NCBI RefSeq assembly: GCF_027797465.1
Contig: NZ_CP115608.1
Location: 248,001 to 312,000, forward strand
Source of the DNA: Campylobacter sp. CN_NE2
Lineage (GTDB): Bacteria; Campylobacterota; Campylobacteria; Campylobacterales; Campylobacteraceae
Direction of reading: 5' to 3'
Length of the DNA: 64,000 nucleotides
The translations under genes were made by a program, and so were the position numbers. The notes under the pieces are model-generated. The model had not been told where the DNA came from, ran no database searches, and saw only the letters and a list, made by a program, of their open reading frames with translations. This document shows positions 54,542-63,026 of this stretch, piece after piece. How positions within the stretch are numbered: position 1 is the stretch's first letter; each line of letters starts with the position of its first letter.

Positions 54542-55083
54542 AACTCCTTGTTTTAGGCATTGGCAATGTAATGTTCTCCGATGAAGGTATCGGAGTTCAT
54601 TTTGCCAAAATGCTACAAAAAAATTACACATTTAAAAGCGACAAACACAGCATAGAATTTATCGACGGCGGGACTTTGGCAAATTTGTTAATGCCGATTT
54701 TGGCAGAATTTGATGAAGTTTTGCTTATTGATTGTATTGAAGCTGACGGTGGCGAGATCGGCGATGTCTATTTTTTTGACTACAAAGTTATGCCAAATGC
54801 CATAAAATGGAGCGGATCGGCTCACGAAATCGAAATGCTTCAAACTCTGCAAATGATGGAGCTTTGTGGCGATATGCCAAAAACGCACATTTTAGGCGTT
54901 GTTCCAAAACGCATAGAGCCGATGAGCTTTTGTATAAGTAACGAGCTTCAAAAATCAAGCCAAGTTATGGAAAAACAGGCGTTAAAATTTATTACTGAAC
55001 TTGGTTTTTCTTATGAAAAGATCGCAAATTTTAGCGTCCAAGATGTAGCAGATGAATTTGAAAAGATAAAACATGATAATTGA
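54538..55083 (+). CDS. hydD: Hydrogenase maturation protease
   Basis: 181 aa, M52 family. GIGNVMFSDEGIGVHFAKML, LLIDCIEADGG and SAHEIEMLQTL carry the nickel-sensing Glu/Asp/His residues. It trims the HydB C-terminus. Start TTG at 54538 overlaps the hydC stop (TTGA), so coupling is translational. Confidence 0.93.
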   Translation: MKLLVLGIGNVMFSDEGIGVHFAKMLQKNYTFKSDKHSIEFIDGGTLANLLMPILAEFDEVLLIDCIEADGGEIGDVYFFDYKVMPNAIKWSGSAHEIEMLQTLQMMELCGDMPKTHILGVVPKRIEPMSFCISNELQKSSQVMEKQALKFITELGFSYEKIANFSVQDVADEFEKIKHDN

Positions 55084-56605
55084 ATTTGAATTTATTTACG
55101 ATAACGACAATGCCTTAATAGCCCATTTTTTGGACTTTTACGCGCAAAAAAGTGGGCTTAAATACACACTAAATTTAGAGAAAAATTTTACCAGACTTTT
55201 CGTCATCGGCGAAGAAAAAGAGCTTTTGAAATTTAGTGATGAATATATGAATTTAATTCCAAATTCGGTATTTTTGGCTAAAACTTCGGTAAAAGTCGTA
55301 GAAACTACAAAAGAGCATAATTTTACGCAAAATAGGGCTAAATTTGCAAATTTCACGCCAAGCGTTATAAAAGCCTACCAAGAAAGTGGCGCATTAAATG
55401 CAAATGAATTTGAAATTTTAAGTGGCGTAAATGTTTTGCAAAATGGCGAATTTAAGCAAGTTTGCAAAGAGAATTTTAACGAACTTTTGGACTTTTGTTT
55501 TACCAAGCTTTTTCATAATCAAAATTTGCAAATCAAGCTTGATGACCAAATTTGCGAATTAAACGCAAATGCCGATTTCAACGCAGATTTTTTGATGCCG
55601 ACTTCCTTAAAAGCGTTAAGCAAAATTTTTGTTGCCGATGAAAAAATCGTCGTAGCGCTTGCAAGTTATGAAAAACCGCTTTTAAATTTGAAAACAAACT
55701 CCATTTTTAAGGGCAATCACGAAAAAGTCCCGGCATTTTTTGATGTCAAATTTGCAGGAGATTTTTTTATTTATGCACTTTTTAGCAAACTTTTTGAAGA
55801 AGAGATTTTCTTTGTCAGTGTGAAAGCAGATAAAAGTAAATTTATTAAAATCGCCGTTTTGGACGAGCAGTTTTTGGTAATAAATAATCCAAATTTTTTA
55901 AGCCAAAAAAGCGAAAATTTTCTAAATTCAAAAGATGATAAAAATTTAGCAAATTTTGCGTTATTTTGCGATGAAATGGGCGTTTTTGACAAAAAAATAT
56001 TGCAAGTTTTTTTGAGTAAAAAGCATAACGACACCATAAAAGTTTTTGATAAATATTTGCAAGTTTCTATGCTAGAAATTAAAATTCCAAACTCTTACGA
56101 AGAGCTAAAAGATGAAATTTGCTCCGATGAAATCGGTTGCAGACTATTTGAAAATTTTAGTAAAAACTATGATTTTCCAAAAGGCAAAATTAACGCAAAT
56201 GCAAGTTTTTACGGACTTTTTGATATAGTAAGTAAAATTTTATTTGATAAAGATGCGCAGTATTTGCTTGATTGCTCAAAAGATTTTTTAGGCAAAAAAG
56301 GCGTTAGAATCGATTTTAGTGTGGATAAAAATAGCAACTTTAACTGCATAAAATTTATCAAAAGCGCAATGAGTTTTAAACTAGCAGGAAGCGATGATAA
56401 GTTGCTTAGCTACGGATTTATCGATTCATTGGCGTATTTTTTAAGCGATTATTTTGATTTATTAAAAGAAGAGTTTGAAAGCGAAGCCATTTTGCTCACA
56501 GGGTCGCTTTTTGAAGAGAAAAATTTAGCAAATTTGATTTTAAATTTGACACAAAACAGCCACAATGCAAAATTTAGCAACCAATACGGACTTGAAGTCT
56601 TTTAA
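55073..56605 (+). CDS. hydE: HydE-like hydrogenase accessory protein
   Basis: 510 aa, ATG 55073 overlaps hydD by 11 bases. Position after hydD and size agree with HydE of Helicobacter pylori and Wolinella, needed there for hydrogenase activity. Recognisable sequence motifs are few (a hydrophobic core, FDVKFAGDFFIYALF, and a C-terminal CIKFIKSAMSFKLAG). The N-terminal 90 residues resemble an acylphosphatase-like alpha/beta fold by pattern; this is weak. Name assigned by synteny. Confidence 0.8.
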   Translation: MIIEFEFIYDNDNALIAHFLDFYAQKSGLKYTLNLEKNFTRLFVIGEEKELLKFSDEYMNLIPNSVFLAKTSVKVVETTKEHNFTQNRAKFANFTPSVIKAYQESGALNANEFEILSGVNVLQNGEFKQVCKENFNELLDFCFTKLFHNQNLQIKLDDQICELNANADFNADFLMPTSLKALSKIFVADEKIVVALASYEKPLLNLKTNSIFKGNHEKVPAFFDVKFAGDFFIYALFSKLFEEEIFFVSVKADKSKFIKIAVLDEQFLVINNPNFLSQKSENFLNSKDDKNLANFALFCDEMGVFDKKILQVFLSKKHNDTIKVFDKYLQVSMLEIKIPNSYEELKDEICSDEIGCRLFENFSKNYDFPKGKINANASFYGLFDIVSKILFDKDAQYLLDCSKDFLGKKGVRIDFSVDKNSNFNCIKFIKSAMSFKLAGSDDKLLSYGFIDSLAYFLSDYFDLLKEEFESEAILLTGSLFEEKNLANLILNLTQNSHNAKFSNQYGLEVF

Positions 56606-58895
56606 ATTTGAAATTTTCGGAGCAGTGCAGGGCGTGGGCTTTCGCCCGTTTGTTTATAGAATTTGCGCTGATTTAGGGCTTTTTGGCAAAGTTTTCAACG
56701 ACGGCGAAGGCGTGAAAATTTTTGTAAATGGTTCAAATTTGCAAATAAAAGAGCTTAAAAAAAGGCTTAAAGCTGAGCTTCCGCCACTTGCGCGGATTGA
56801 TAGGCTTGAAATTTATGAAATTTCACCGCAAATTTATGATGATTTTAAAATCACGCACTCGCAAGAAACGCAAAAATTTAACCCCATTTTGCCTGATTTC
56901 GCCATTTGCGATGATTGCAAACGCGAATTTTACGACCCGCAAAACAAACGATATAAATACCCATATATAAATTGCACAAACTGCGGACCGCGCCTTAGTA
57001 TCATTAAAAAGCTCCCTTATGACCGCGCAAATACAACAATGGCTAAATTTAAAATGTGTGAGTTTTGCGCTGGCGAATACACTGACCCGCTAAATCGCCG
57101 TTATCACGCCGAACCGATTGCTTGCGCGAAATGTGGTCCAAAGCTCTTTTTAAAAAATAAAAATGGCGAGATTTTAGAAAGTGGCGAAAATGCGGTTAAA
57201 ATGCTTTGTGAAATTTTAGCTCGTGGCGAGATAGTCGCTGTAAAGGGGCTTGGCGGATTTCATATAATGTGCGACGCGACAAACGAAAATGCTGTCTTAA
57301 ATTTGCGAATTCGCAAAAATCGCCCCGATAAGCCATTTGCCATAATGTGTAAAGATTACGAGATGGCTGAAAAATTTGGCAAATTTTGCGAAAATGAAAA
57401 AGAGCTATTAAATTCGCAGATTAAACCGATAGTTTTGGTTGAAAAATCGAAAAATTCGCAAAATTTTGCTCTTGCTGATGCGGTGGCGCCAAATTTAGGC
57501 AAGGTTGGCATTTTTCTAGCAAATACGGGTGTTCATTTGCTGATTTTTGAGTATTTTAATCGCCCGTTAATCGCTACTAGCGCAAATATCAGTGGCGAAC
57601 CGATTATTTTTGATGAAATAAATTTGCGTCAAAAGTTAGGTAAAGTCATAGATTTTTATTTGGATAACGATAGAGAGATTATTACGCCAAGTGATGATAG
57701 CGTGGGGTTTGTGGTGCAAAATTCGGCACAGTGTATCACGGAAATCACGGAGCAAAATTCGCAAAATATTATGCAAAATTTTACGCAATTTTTACGCACT
57801 TCGCGTGGGTTAAATCCACAAATTTATAAAAGCAAATTTGATATAAAAGGCTCGTTTTTGGCTCTCGGGGCTGAGATGAAAAACCAGTTTGCAATATACA
57901 AAGATGGGCAAATTTTTATCTCGCCATACATCGGCGATTTAAAAAATATCGCCACAAATGCTCGATTTTTCGCGCTTTTGGATATTTTTATCAAAACTTA
58001 TGATTTGAAATTTGACGCTGTTTTGGGCGACCTGCACCCAATTTTTTTGCACTCCAAACATTTTGAAAATTTAGGCTTTAAAGTGGTGAAATTTCAGCAC
58101 CATTACGCGCATTTGGTTGCGAATTTAGCGGATAATAACCTGCTTGGAAGTGGTAAAAAATATCTTGGTTTTAGCTTTGACGGCACGGGTTATGGCGAAG
58201 ACGGCACGATTTGGGGCGGGGAAGTGCTGGAATTTGATGAGTTTGAATTTGAGCGAGTTTTGCATTTTGACGAATTTGCCTTAATCGGTGGCGAGAATTC
58301 GATCAAAAATATCTATAAACTCGCAATTTCGCTGATTTTTAAATTTGATTTAGAAAATGAAGCGAGTGAATTTTTGTCAAAATTTAGTGAAAGCGAAATC
58401 TCAAATTTGAAAAAGGTAGCTTCAAATTCGCCACAAACTAGCTCACTAGGGCGAATTTTTGACGCATTTGCAAGTGTGATTTGTGGCCAAAGAAGCGTTA
58501 GTTTTGACGGACAAAGCGGTATGGTTTTGGAAAATCTTTTTGATGAGAAAAAAATTACGAGTGAGAGTGAAAAACGCTATAAATTTGAGATAATAAACGG
58601 CAAAATTAGCGTGAAAAACGCCTTTTTAAATGCGCTAAAAGACGAACTTAGCGTGGCTGCTTCAAATTTTATAAACTCTATCGCCAAAATTATGCTTCAA
58701 ATCGCAAAAGATAGAAAATTAGAAGTTGTGCTAAGTGGTGGAGTTTTCCAAAATGCTACGCTTTTAAATTTAGTTGTGCAAAAATTTAGTGATAGTGGCG
58801 TGAAATTTTATCTACACAAAAACACTCCGAGCAACGATAGTGGCGTTGCTATTGGGCAACTTATGGCGTATTTAAGTGCATTAAATAAGAATTAA
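56565..58895 (+). CDS. hypF: Carbamoyltransferase HypF
   Basis: 776 aa, starts inside hydE (41-base overlap). Domains in order: acylphosphatase (GAVQGVGFRPFVYRIC), two zinc fingers (CDDCKREF...CTNCGPR and CEFCAGEY...CAKCGPK), YrdC-like (VKGLGGFHIMC, RKNRPDKPFAIM), and Kae1-like (QHHYAHLVAN, GFSFDGTGYGEDGTIWGGE, SGGVFQNATLL). It makes the thiocyanate/cyanide donor for the Fe(CN)2CO centre with HypE. hypBCDEA are outside the window, unlike C. jejuni where I recall hypF beside them. Confidence 0.96.
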   Translation: MQNLATNTDLKSFKFEIFGAVQGVGFRPFVYRICADLGLFGKVFNDGEGVKIFVNGSNLQIKELKKRLKAELPPLARIDRLEIYEISPQIYDDFKITHSQETQKFNPILPDFAICDDCKREFYDPQNKRYKYPYINCTNCGPRLSIIKKLPYDRANTTMAKFKMCEFCAGEYTDPLNRRYHAEPIACAKCGPKLFLKNKNGEILESGENAVKMLCEILARGEIVAVKGLGGFHIMCDATNENAVLNLRIRKNRPDKPFAIMCKDYEMAEKFGKFCENEKELLNSQIKPIVLVEKSKNSQNFALADAVAPNLGKVGIFLANTGVHLLIFEYFNRPLIATSANISGEPIIFDEINLRQKLGKVIDFYLDNDREIITPSDDSVGFVVQNSAQCITEITEQNSQNIMQNFTQFLRTSRGLNPQIYKSKFDIKGSFLALGAEMKNQFAIYKDGQIFISPYIGDLKNIATNARFFALLDIFIKTYDLKFDAVLGDLHPIFLHSKHFENLGFKVVKFQHHYAHLVANLADNNLLGSGKKYLGFSFDGTGYGEDGTIWGGEVLEFDEFEFERVLHFDEFALIGGENSIKNIYKLAISLIFKFDLENEASEFLSKFSESEISNLKKVASNSPQTSSLGRIFDAFASVICGQRSVSFDGQSGMVLENLFDEKKITSESEKRYKFEIINGKISVKNAFLNALKDELSVAASNFINSIAKIMLQIAKDRKLEVVLSGGVFQNATLLNLVVQKFSDSGVKFYLHKNTPSNDSGVAIGQLMAYLSALNKN

Positions 58896-58900
58896 AAAAT

Positions 58901-58928
58901 AAATTCGGCTCCAAATAGAGCCGAATTT
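58901..58928. terminator. Bidirectional terminator after hypF
   Basis: Perfect 11-bp stem AAATTCGGCTC / GAGCCGAATTT with a 6-base loop. Confidence 0.75.
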
Positions 58929-58947
58929 GTGTGTAGTTTTCGCAAAT

Positions 58948-59106
58948 TTATCTAAATTTTTTGAAAATAAAAGACAAAACAAATAAAATCAAAAATACGA
59001 CAAATAGGATTTTTGCAATCCACGCGCTAGTTCCTGCGACGCCGCTAAAACCAAAAAATCCAGCGATAATCGCGATTACAAGAAAGATAATTGCATATCT
59101 AAGCAT
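58948..59106 (-). CDS. DUF1328 family small membrane protein (YtjA type)
   Basis: 52 aa encoded on the minus strand from ATG 59106, with AAAGGAT upstream. It reads [19 protein letters not shown], then [15 protein letters not shown] and a hydrophobic second helix ending FKKFR. This matches DUF1328 (E. coli YtjA), a stress-related two-helix membrane peptide with unknown role. A frame on the opposite strand over the same bases is a shadow. Confidence 0.9.
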   Translation of the reverse strand: MLRYAIIFLVIAIIAGFFGFSGVAGTSAWIAKILFVVFLILFVLSFIFKKFR

Positions 59107-59203
59107 TTTTTATCCTTTGTTAAAAAATTTTCGCCGAAGCGATAGTGTAATTTTAGCAATTTTTTATAAATAAAGTTATAGTTTTTATGATTTCATTGTA
59201 AAA

Positions 59204-59662
59204 TTAATCGATTGGGTAATTGTTTTTATTTAATTTTAACAAAATTTCGCAAAATTTGGCACCTAAAAACACGCCGATTGAATTTAAAATCAAATCATCA
59301 AGTTCAAAAATACCAGTTTTAAAGACAAATTGCAAAATTTCAACCAAAAGCGAAAATAAAAATCCAAAAAGCACGATTTTGGCGGTTTTTGTGAGCGTAA
59401 ATTTATATCTTGCAAAAAATCCTAGCGGAAAAAACCAGCCTAAATTCCCAAAAAATAGTCTCAAAAATGATTTTATGCCGCCGTTTTGCCAGACATTTGC
59501 GTAGTCTAAAAACGGCACGAGATTGTATTTGCCGACTTGCCAAATTTTATCCACACTAAATCCGTCGCGAAAAACGGCTAAACGCAATAAAAACGCAAAA
59601 TAAATAAGAAAAATAACAAGCATAAAAATCTTAAATTTTAAAGAATAAATATCAATTTTCAT
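59204..59662 (-). CDS. VanZ family membrane protein
   Basis: 152 aa, four TM helices. YNLVPFLDY, FLRLFFGNLGWFFPLGF and LVEILQFVFKTGIFELDDLILNSIG are VanZ-like family motifs. VanZ gives low teicoplanin resistance in enterococci; in Gram-negatives the role is unknown. No other glycopeptide genes are near. Confidence 0.9.
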   Translation of the reverse strand: MKIDIYSLKFKIFMLVIFLIYFAFLLRLAVFRDGFSVDKIWQVGKYNLVPFLDYANVWQNGGIKSFLRLFFGNLGWFFPLGFFARYKFTLTKTAKIVLFGFLFSLLVEILQFVFKTGIFELDDLILNSIGVFLGAKFCEILLKLNKNNYPID

Positions 59663-59677
59663 TAAATTTCACAATCA

Positions 59678-59715
59678 AAATTTGGCACAAAATTTTAAAA
59701 TTTTATGCCAAATTT
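59678..59715. terminator. Terminator of the metY-rrf2-cysK operon
   Basis: AAATTTGGCA and TGCCAAATTT bracket an AT-rich inner stem (AAAATTTTAAAATTTT); on the minus strand the hairpin follows the cysK stop by 8 bases and leads into T-rich DNA. Confidence 0.6.
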
Positions 59716-59722
59716 AAAAAAT

Positions 59723-60637
59723 TTATTTAAACAAATCTGTTGAAAGGTATCTTTCGCCGGTATCATTTAGCGTAGTCACTATGGTTTTACCGCGGTTTGC
59801 ATAGCGACCTGCGATGATACTAGCCGCATATACATTTGCACCGCTTGAAATTCCTACAAGCAAACCCTCTTTTTGCGCCAAAGCCTTTGCCGTAGCAAAA
59901 GCATCATCGTTTTCAACAGTGATATACTCATCAATCAAATTTAAATCCAAATTTTTTGGGATAAAATTTGCTCCGATTCCTTGGATTTTATGACTTCCTG
60001 CGCACCCTCTACTAGCTAACGGCGATGCGCCCGGCTCGACTGCAATTACCTTTAAATCAGGATTTTTGCTTTTTAAAAATTTTGCCGTTCCGCTAAGAGT
60101 TCCGCCTGTGCCAAAACCGGCAACCAAAATATCGACATTTCCGTCTGTATCACGCCAAATTTCTGGTCCTGTGGTATCAAAGTGAGCATTTGGATTTGAC
60201 GGATTATCAAACTGGCTTGGGATAAACGAATTTTCATTTTCGTTTGCTAGTTCGTTTGCTTTATCTACTGCACCTTTCATGCCAAATTGTGGATCGGTTA
60301 GCACGATTTTGGCACCAAATGCGGCTATTAGTTTTTGTCTTTCGATACTCATCGAGCTTGGCATTGTTAGGATTAGTTTTAGTCCCATTTTTGCTGCTAT
60401 CATGGCTAAGCCCACGCCCGTATTTCCGCTAGTTGGTTCGATTAAAAGAGTGTCTTTATTTATTTTGCCTTCTTTCATCGCATCTCTAATAATTCTCCAT
60501 GCAATGCGATCTTTAACCGAGTGGCTAGGATTTAAAAACTCAGCTTTTGCTAAAATAGTTGCATTTTTTGAAAACGAATTTATACGCACAAGCGGAGTGT
60601 TGCCGATGAGCTCAGTTACATCATTTGCTATTTTCAT
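59723..60637 (-). CDS. cysK: Cysteine synthase A
   Basis: 304 aa PLP enzyme forming cysteine from O-acetylserine and sulfide. PLP Lys42 in NPSHSVKDRIA, EPTSGNTGVGLA, GFGTGGTLSG and the Ser-rich GISSGANV. Third gene of the operon metY-rrf2-cysK (gap of 11 bases after rrf2), thus sulfur assimilation is set by the regulator. Confidence 0.96.
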   Translation of the reverse strand: MKIANDVTELIGNTPLVRINSFSKNATILAKAEFLNPSHSVKDRIAWRIIRDAMKEGKINKDTLLIEPTSGNTGVGLAMIAAKMGLKLILTMPSSMSIERQKLIAAFGAKIVLTDPQFGMKGAVDKANELANENENSFIPSQFDNPSNPNAHFDTTGPEIWRDTDGNVDILVAGFGTGGTLSGTAKFLKSKNPDLKVIAVEPGASPLASRGCAGSHKIQGIGANFIPKNLDLNLIDEYITVENDDAFATAKALAQKEGLLVGISSGANVYAASIIAGRYANRGKTIVTTLNDTGERYLSTDLFK

Positions 60638-60648
60638 AATTTTTTCCT

Positions 60649-61062
60649 TTAAATACTAAAATCCAAAAATTTGGTGCTTTCTTCTTTATATTCTTCGAAT
60701 TTGCTAATTGGCTCACTGAGCATGTTTAGCAGTTTTTCATCATATTTTTTGAAGAAAAATTCCAAATTTGGATTGGCAATTTTTAAGTTTGTCATTTTAA
60801 AATCTTTTTCCATTGACTTAAAAACATCGGCAAATGTGATTTTATCGGCTGATAAAGCCAAAAAATAACCGCCGTTTTTACCCTTTATACTTTCAATCAG
60901 CCCAGCACCCCTAAGCCCGTTTAGAATTTGCTCTAAATAGTTTTTTGAAACCAAAATTCTATCTGAGATTTCTTTTATGCTAATCGGCGATATTTCACTA
61001 GCTTTGGCGATTTCTAGAATCGCCATTAAGCCATAAACGCCTTTTGTAGATAAAAGCGCCAT
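60649..61062 (-). CDS. Rrf2 family transcription regulator, CymR-like
   Basis: 137 aa. Winged HTH: ISIKEISDRILVSKNYLEQILNGL, then the Gly-rich wing GGYFLAL. It has no cysteine at all, so it is not an Fe-S IscR type. CymR-type regulators sense cysteine status by binding CysK; here the gene lies between metY and cysK with gaps of 10-11 bases, which makes CymR-like control of this operon likely. Confidence 0.88.
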   Translation of the reverse strand: MALLSTKGVYGLMAILEIAKASEISPISIKEISDRILVSKNYLEQILNGLRGAGLIESIKGKNGGYFLALSADKITFADVFKSMEKDFKMTNLKIANPNLEFFFKKYDEKLLNMLSEPISKFEEYKEESTKFLDFSI

Positions 61063-61072
61063 TTTTTTCCCC

Positions 61073-62365
61073 TTATTTTATTGCTTTTTCGATTGCATTT
61101 TTTAGATCGTTTATCAAATCATCAGTGTCTTCTAGCCCAACGCTAAGTCTTATTAAGCCAGGAGTAATTCCAGCGCCAAGTAGCTCTTCATCGCTTGATT
61201 GTGAGTGAGTTGAACTAGCCGGGTGAGTGATGATTGATTTACTATCTCCGATATTTACGACAACAGAAAATATTTTAACTTCTCTCATAATATCATCAGC
61301 TACTTTTCTGCTTCCTGCATCAAAACACAAAAGTCCGCTACATAGCCCGTCTGTAAAGTTTTCTTGCACAAATTTATTTAACGGCGAACTTTTTAAACCC
61401 GGATAATTTACGCTTTTTATCGCTGGGTGGGATTCTAAAAATTCGGCGATTTTTTGCGTTTTGCGTGAGTGTTCTTTGACTCTAACGCTTAGTGTCTCTA
61501 ACCCTTGTATGAGTTGCCAAGCGCTAAATGGGCTCATTGTTGCGCCTATATCACGAAGCAGACCAAGACGAATTCTAAGTGTGAAAATGTCGAAATTTTC
61601 TACCAAATTTGTATAAACTAGCCCGTGATAACTCTCATCAGGTTCGTTAAAATCAGCATATCGTGGATTTCCTACGATTTTTTTATTTGTGCTAGCCCCG
61701 CTTACGACGGCTCCTGCGATAGTTAAGCCTTGACCACTTATATATTTACTTGCACTATGGATTACGACATCTGCACCTTTTTTTATCGGATTAAATAGCA
61801 CTGGTGTAGCAACTGTGTTATCAACAATGCTAATAATGCCGTATTTATCGGCGATTTCTATGATTTTATAGAAATTTGGAATCGCCACTTGCGGATTTGA
61901 AAGCGTTTCAACAAAAATCGCTTTTGTTTTGCTATCGATTAAGCTTTCTAAATCGTTCGCGCTGTCTGCGTCAAAAACTCTCGTTTCAATGCCAAATTTT
62001 TTAAGCGTATGAAGCATTAAATTTGAAGTTCCGCCATAGACTTTTTGCGCCATAATGATATTATCGCCCGCACTTGCGACATTTGCAACTGCATAAAATG
62101 AAGCCGCTTGACCGCTAGCCGTGCCGATTGCGCCCACGCCGCCTTCAAGTGCAGCAATTCTAGCTTCAAAAATATCCACGGTTGGGTTATTTAAACGCGT
62201 ATAAATGGGACCAAGACTTTGCAAAGCAAACCTAGCTGCTGCTTCTTCGCTAGTGCCAAAATCGTAAGCAGTGCTTAGATAAATCGGAACAGCCATAGAA
62301 CCATAGCCTTCTTTTGAGCTGTAACCTGCATGTGTGGCAAGTGTTTCGAAATTTAAATCTGCCAT
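61073..62365 (-). CDS. metY: O-acetylhomoserine sulfhydrylase (MetY)
   Basis: 430 aa, Cys/Met metabolism PLP family. GAIGTASGQAASFYAV, SASKYISGQGLTIAGAVVSG with the PLP Lys, and the family length for O-acetylhomoserine/O-acetylserine sulfhydrylase (longer than MetB). Makes homocysteine directly from sulfide. RBS AAAGGAAA. First gene of the operon, with a perfect consensus promoter at 62395-62423. Confidence 0.95.
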   Translation of the reverse strand: MADLNFETLATHAGYSSKEGYGSMAVPIYLSTAYDFGTSEEAAARFALQSLGPIYTRLNNPTVDIFEARIAALEGGVGAIGTASGQAASFYAVANVASAGDNIIMAQKVYGGTSNLMLHTLKKFGIETRVFDADSANDLESLIDSKTKAIFVETLSNPQVAIPNFYKIIEIADKYGIISIVDNTVATPVLFNPIKKGADVVIHSASKYISGQGLTIAGAVVSGASTNKKIVGNPRYADFNEPDESYHGLVYTNLVENFDIFTLRIRLGLLRDIGATMSPFSAWQLIQGLETLSVRVKEHSRKTQKIAEFLESHPAIKSVNYPGLKSSPLNKFVQENFTDGLCSGLLCFDAGSRKVADDIMREVKIFSVVVNIGDSKSIITHPASSTHSQSSDEELLGAGITPGLIRLSVGLEDTDDLINDLKNAIEKAIK

Positions 62366-62394
62366 ATTTTTCCTTTGTTGTAAAATTTCGGCGA

Positions 62395-62423
62395 ATTATA
62401 ACAGATATTTTTTTTATTGTCAA
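62395..62423 (-). promoter_or_regulatory. Perfect consensus sigma-70 promoter of metY-rrf2-cysK
   Basis: On the minus strand TTGACA (62423-62418), 17 bases, TATAAT (62400-62395), 29 bases before the metY ATG. Both hexamers match the consensus exactly with ideal spacing, very rare in Campylobacter, whose promoters usually lack a -35. Confidence 0.8.
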
Positions 62424-62437
62424 GTTTTAAAATATGT

Positions 62438-62471
62438 TTTTTAAAATAACTAAATATCGTTATTTTAAAAA
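62438..62471. promoter_or_regulatory. Inverted repeat upstream of the metY promoter, candidate Rrf2 operator
   Basis: Perfect 13-bp arms TTTTTAAAATAAC / GTTATTTTAAAAA around TAAATATC, 15 bases upstream of the -35 and between the divergent promoters of metY and the 62570 gene. Confidence 0.5.
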
Positions 62472-62533
62472 TTTATTATTTTAATAATATATTAAATAAA
62501 TATGCGAAAAATAAAAAATAAAGTTAAATTTGA

Positions 62534-62539
62534 TATAAT
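62534..62539 (+). promoter_or_regulatory. Candidate -10 box of the 62570 gene
   Basis: TATAAT 30 bases before the TTG start; RBS AAAAAGGA. Confidence 0.5.
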
Positions 62540-62569
62540 TTTGCTTTATTTGGCAAAAAAGGATTAAAT

Positions 62570-62902
62570 TTGAGCGTAGCAAATGATAAAAGCGAACGCA
62601 TAAAATACATTAGAGCATTGGAACGCTTCGCAAAATCGGCAATTTCGATTTTAAAAAGAGATGATTTCGATGAAAATTTATTTAAAATTCGCGTGATAAA
62701 AAACTACGAAGTTTTAAAAAAAATTCAAGCTGTTTATTTGGATCAACCATATACAAAAGGGCTTGAAAACTTCGTGAAATCGGTATTAGCAAATAAAAAC
62801 AAAGACGAGCTGATAAAAGAAGCAAATTTGCTAGAAAAACTAAAAAATTCAAAAACTTATAAAAAAGATAAACATAAAGGTAAATTTAAAGATGAATTTT
62901 AA
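62570..62902 (+). CDS. Unrecognised small basic protein
   Basis: 110 aa from TTG 62570 (AAAAAGGATTAAA upstream). Entirely helical with a Lys-rich tail (KTYKKDKHKGKFKDEF). No family recognised. Divergent to metY and possibly regulated by the same inverted repeat. Confidence 0.7.
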   Translation: MSVANDKSERIKYIRALERFAKSAISILKRDDFDENLFKIRVIKNYEVLKKIQAVYLDQPYTKGLENFVKSVLANKNKDELIKEANLLEKLKNSKTYKKDKHKGKFKDEF

Positions 62903-62911
62903 AAAATTTAC

Positions 62912-62997
62912 GCGGGGGCGGGGCGTTTTTTAGGAGGCACTCCGCCCCCGCACCCCCCCCACCCCGCAAAACCTTAGCGGTGGCGCACTTCGTGCGC
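62912..62997. repeat. GC-rich hairpin island
   Basis: GCGGGGGCGG (62912-62921) pairs with CCGCCCCCGC (62942-62951) around a 20-base loop, followed by a C8 run at 62953-62960 and a small hairpin GCGCAC-TTC-GTGCGC (62983-62997). Embedded in AT-rich DNA, and similar in kind to 10349-10398. Confidence 0.55.
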
Positions 62998-63026
62998 TGA
63001 TTTTTATTTTAAAATTTGGAGAGAAA

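Noticed and set aside
58961-59173. 70-residue frame on the plus strand
   Set aside because: It lies opposite the DUF1328 gene, whose sequence is clearly a known family.
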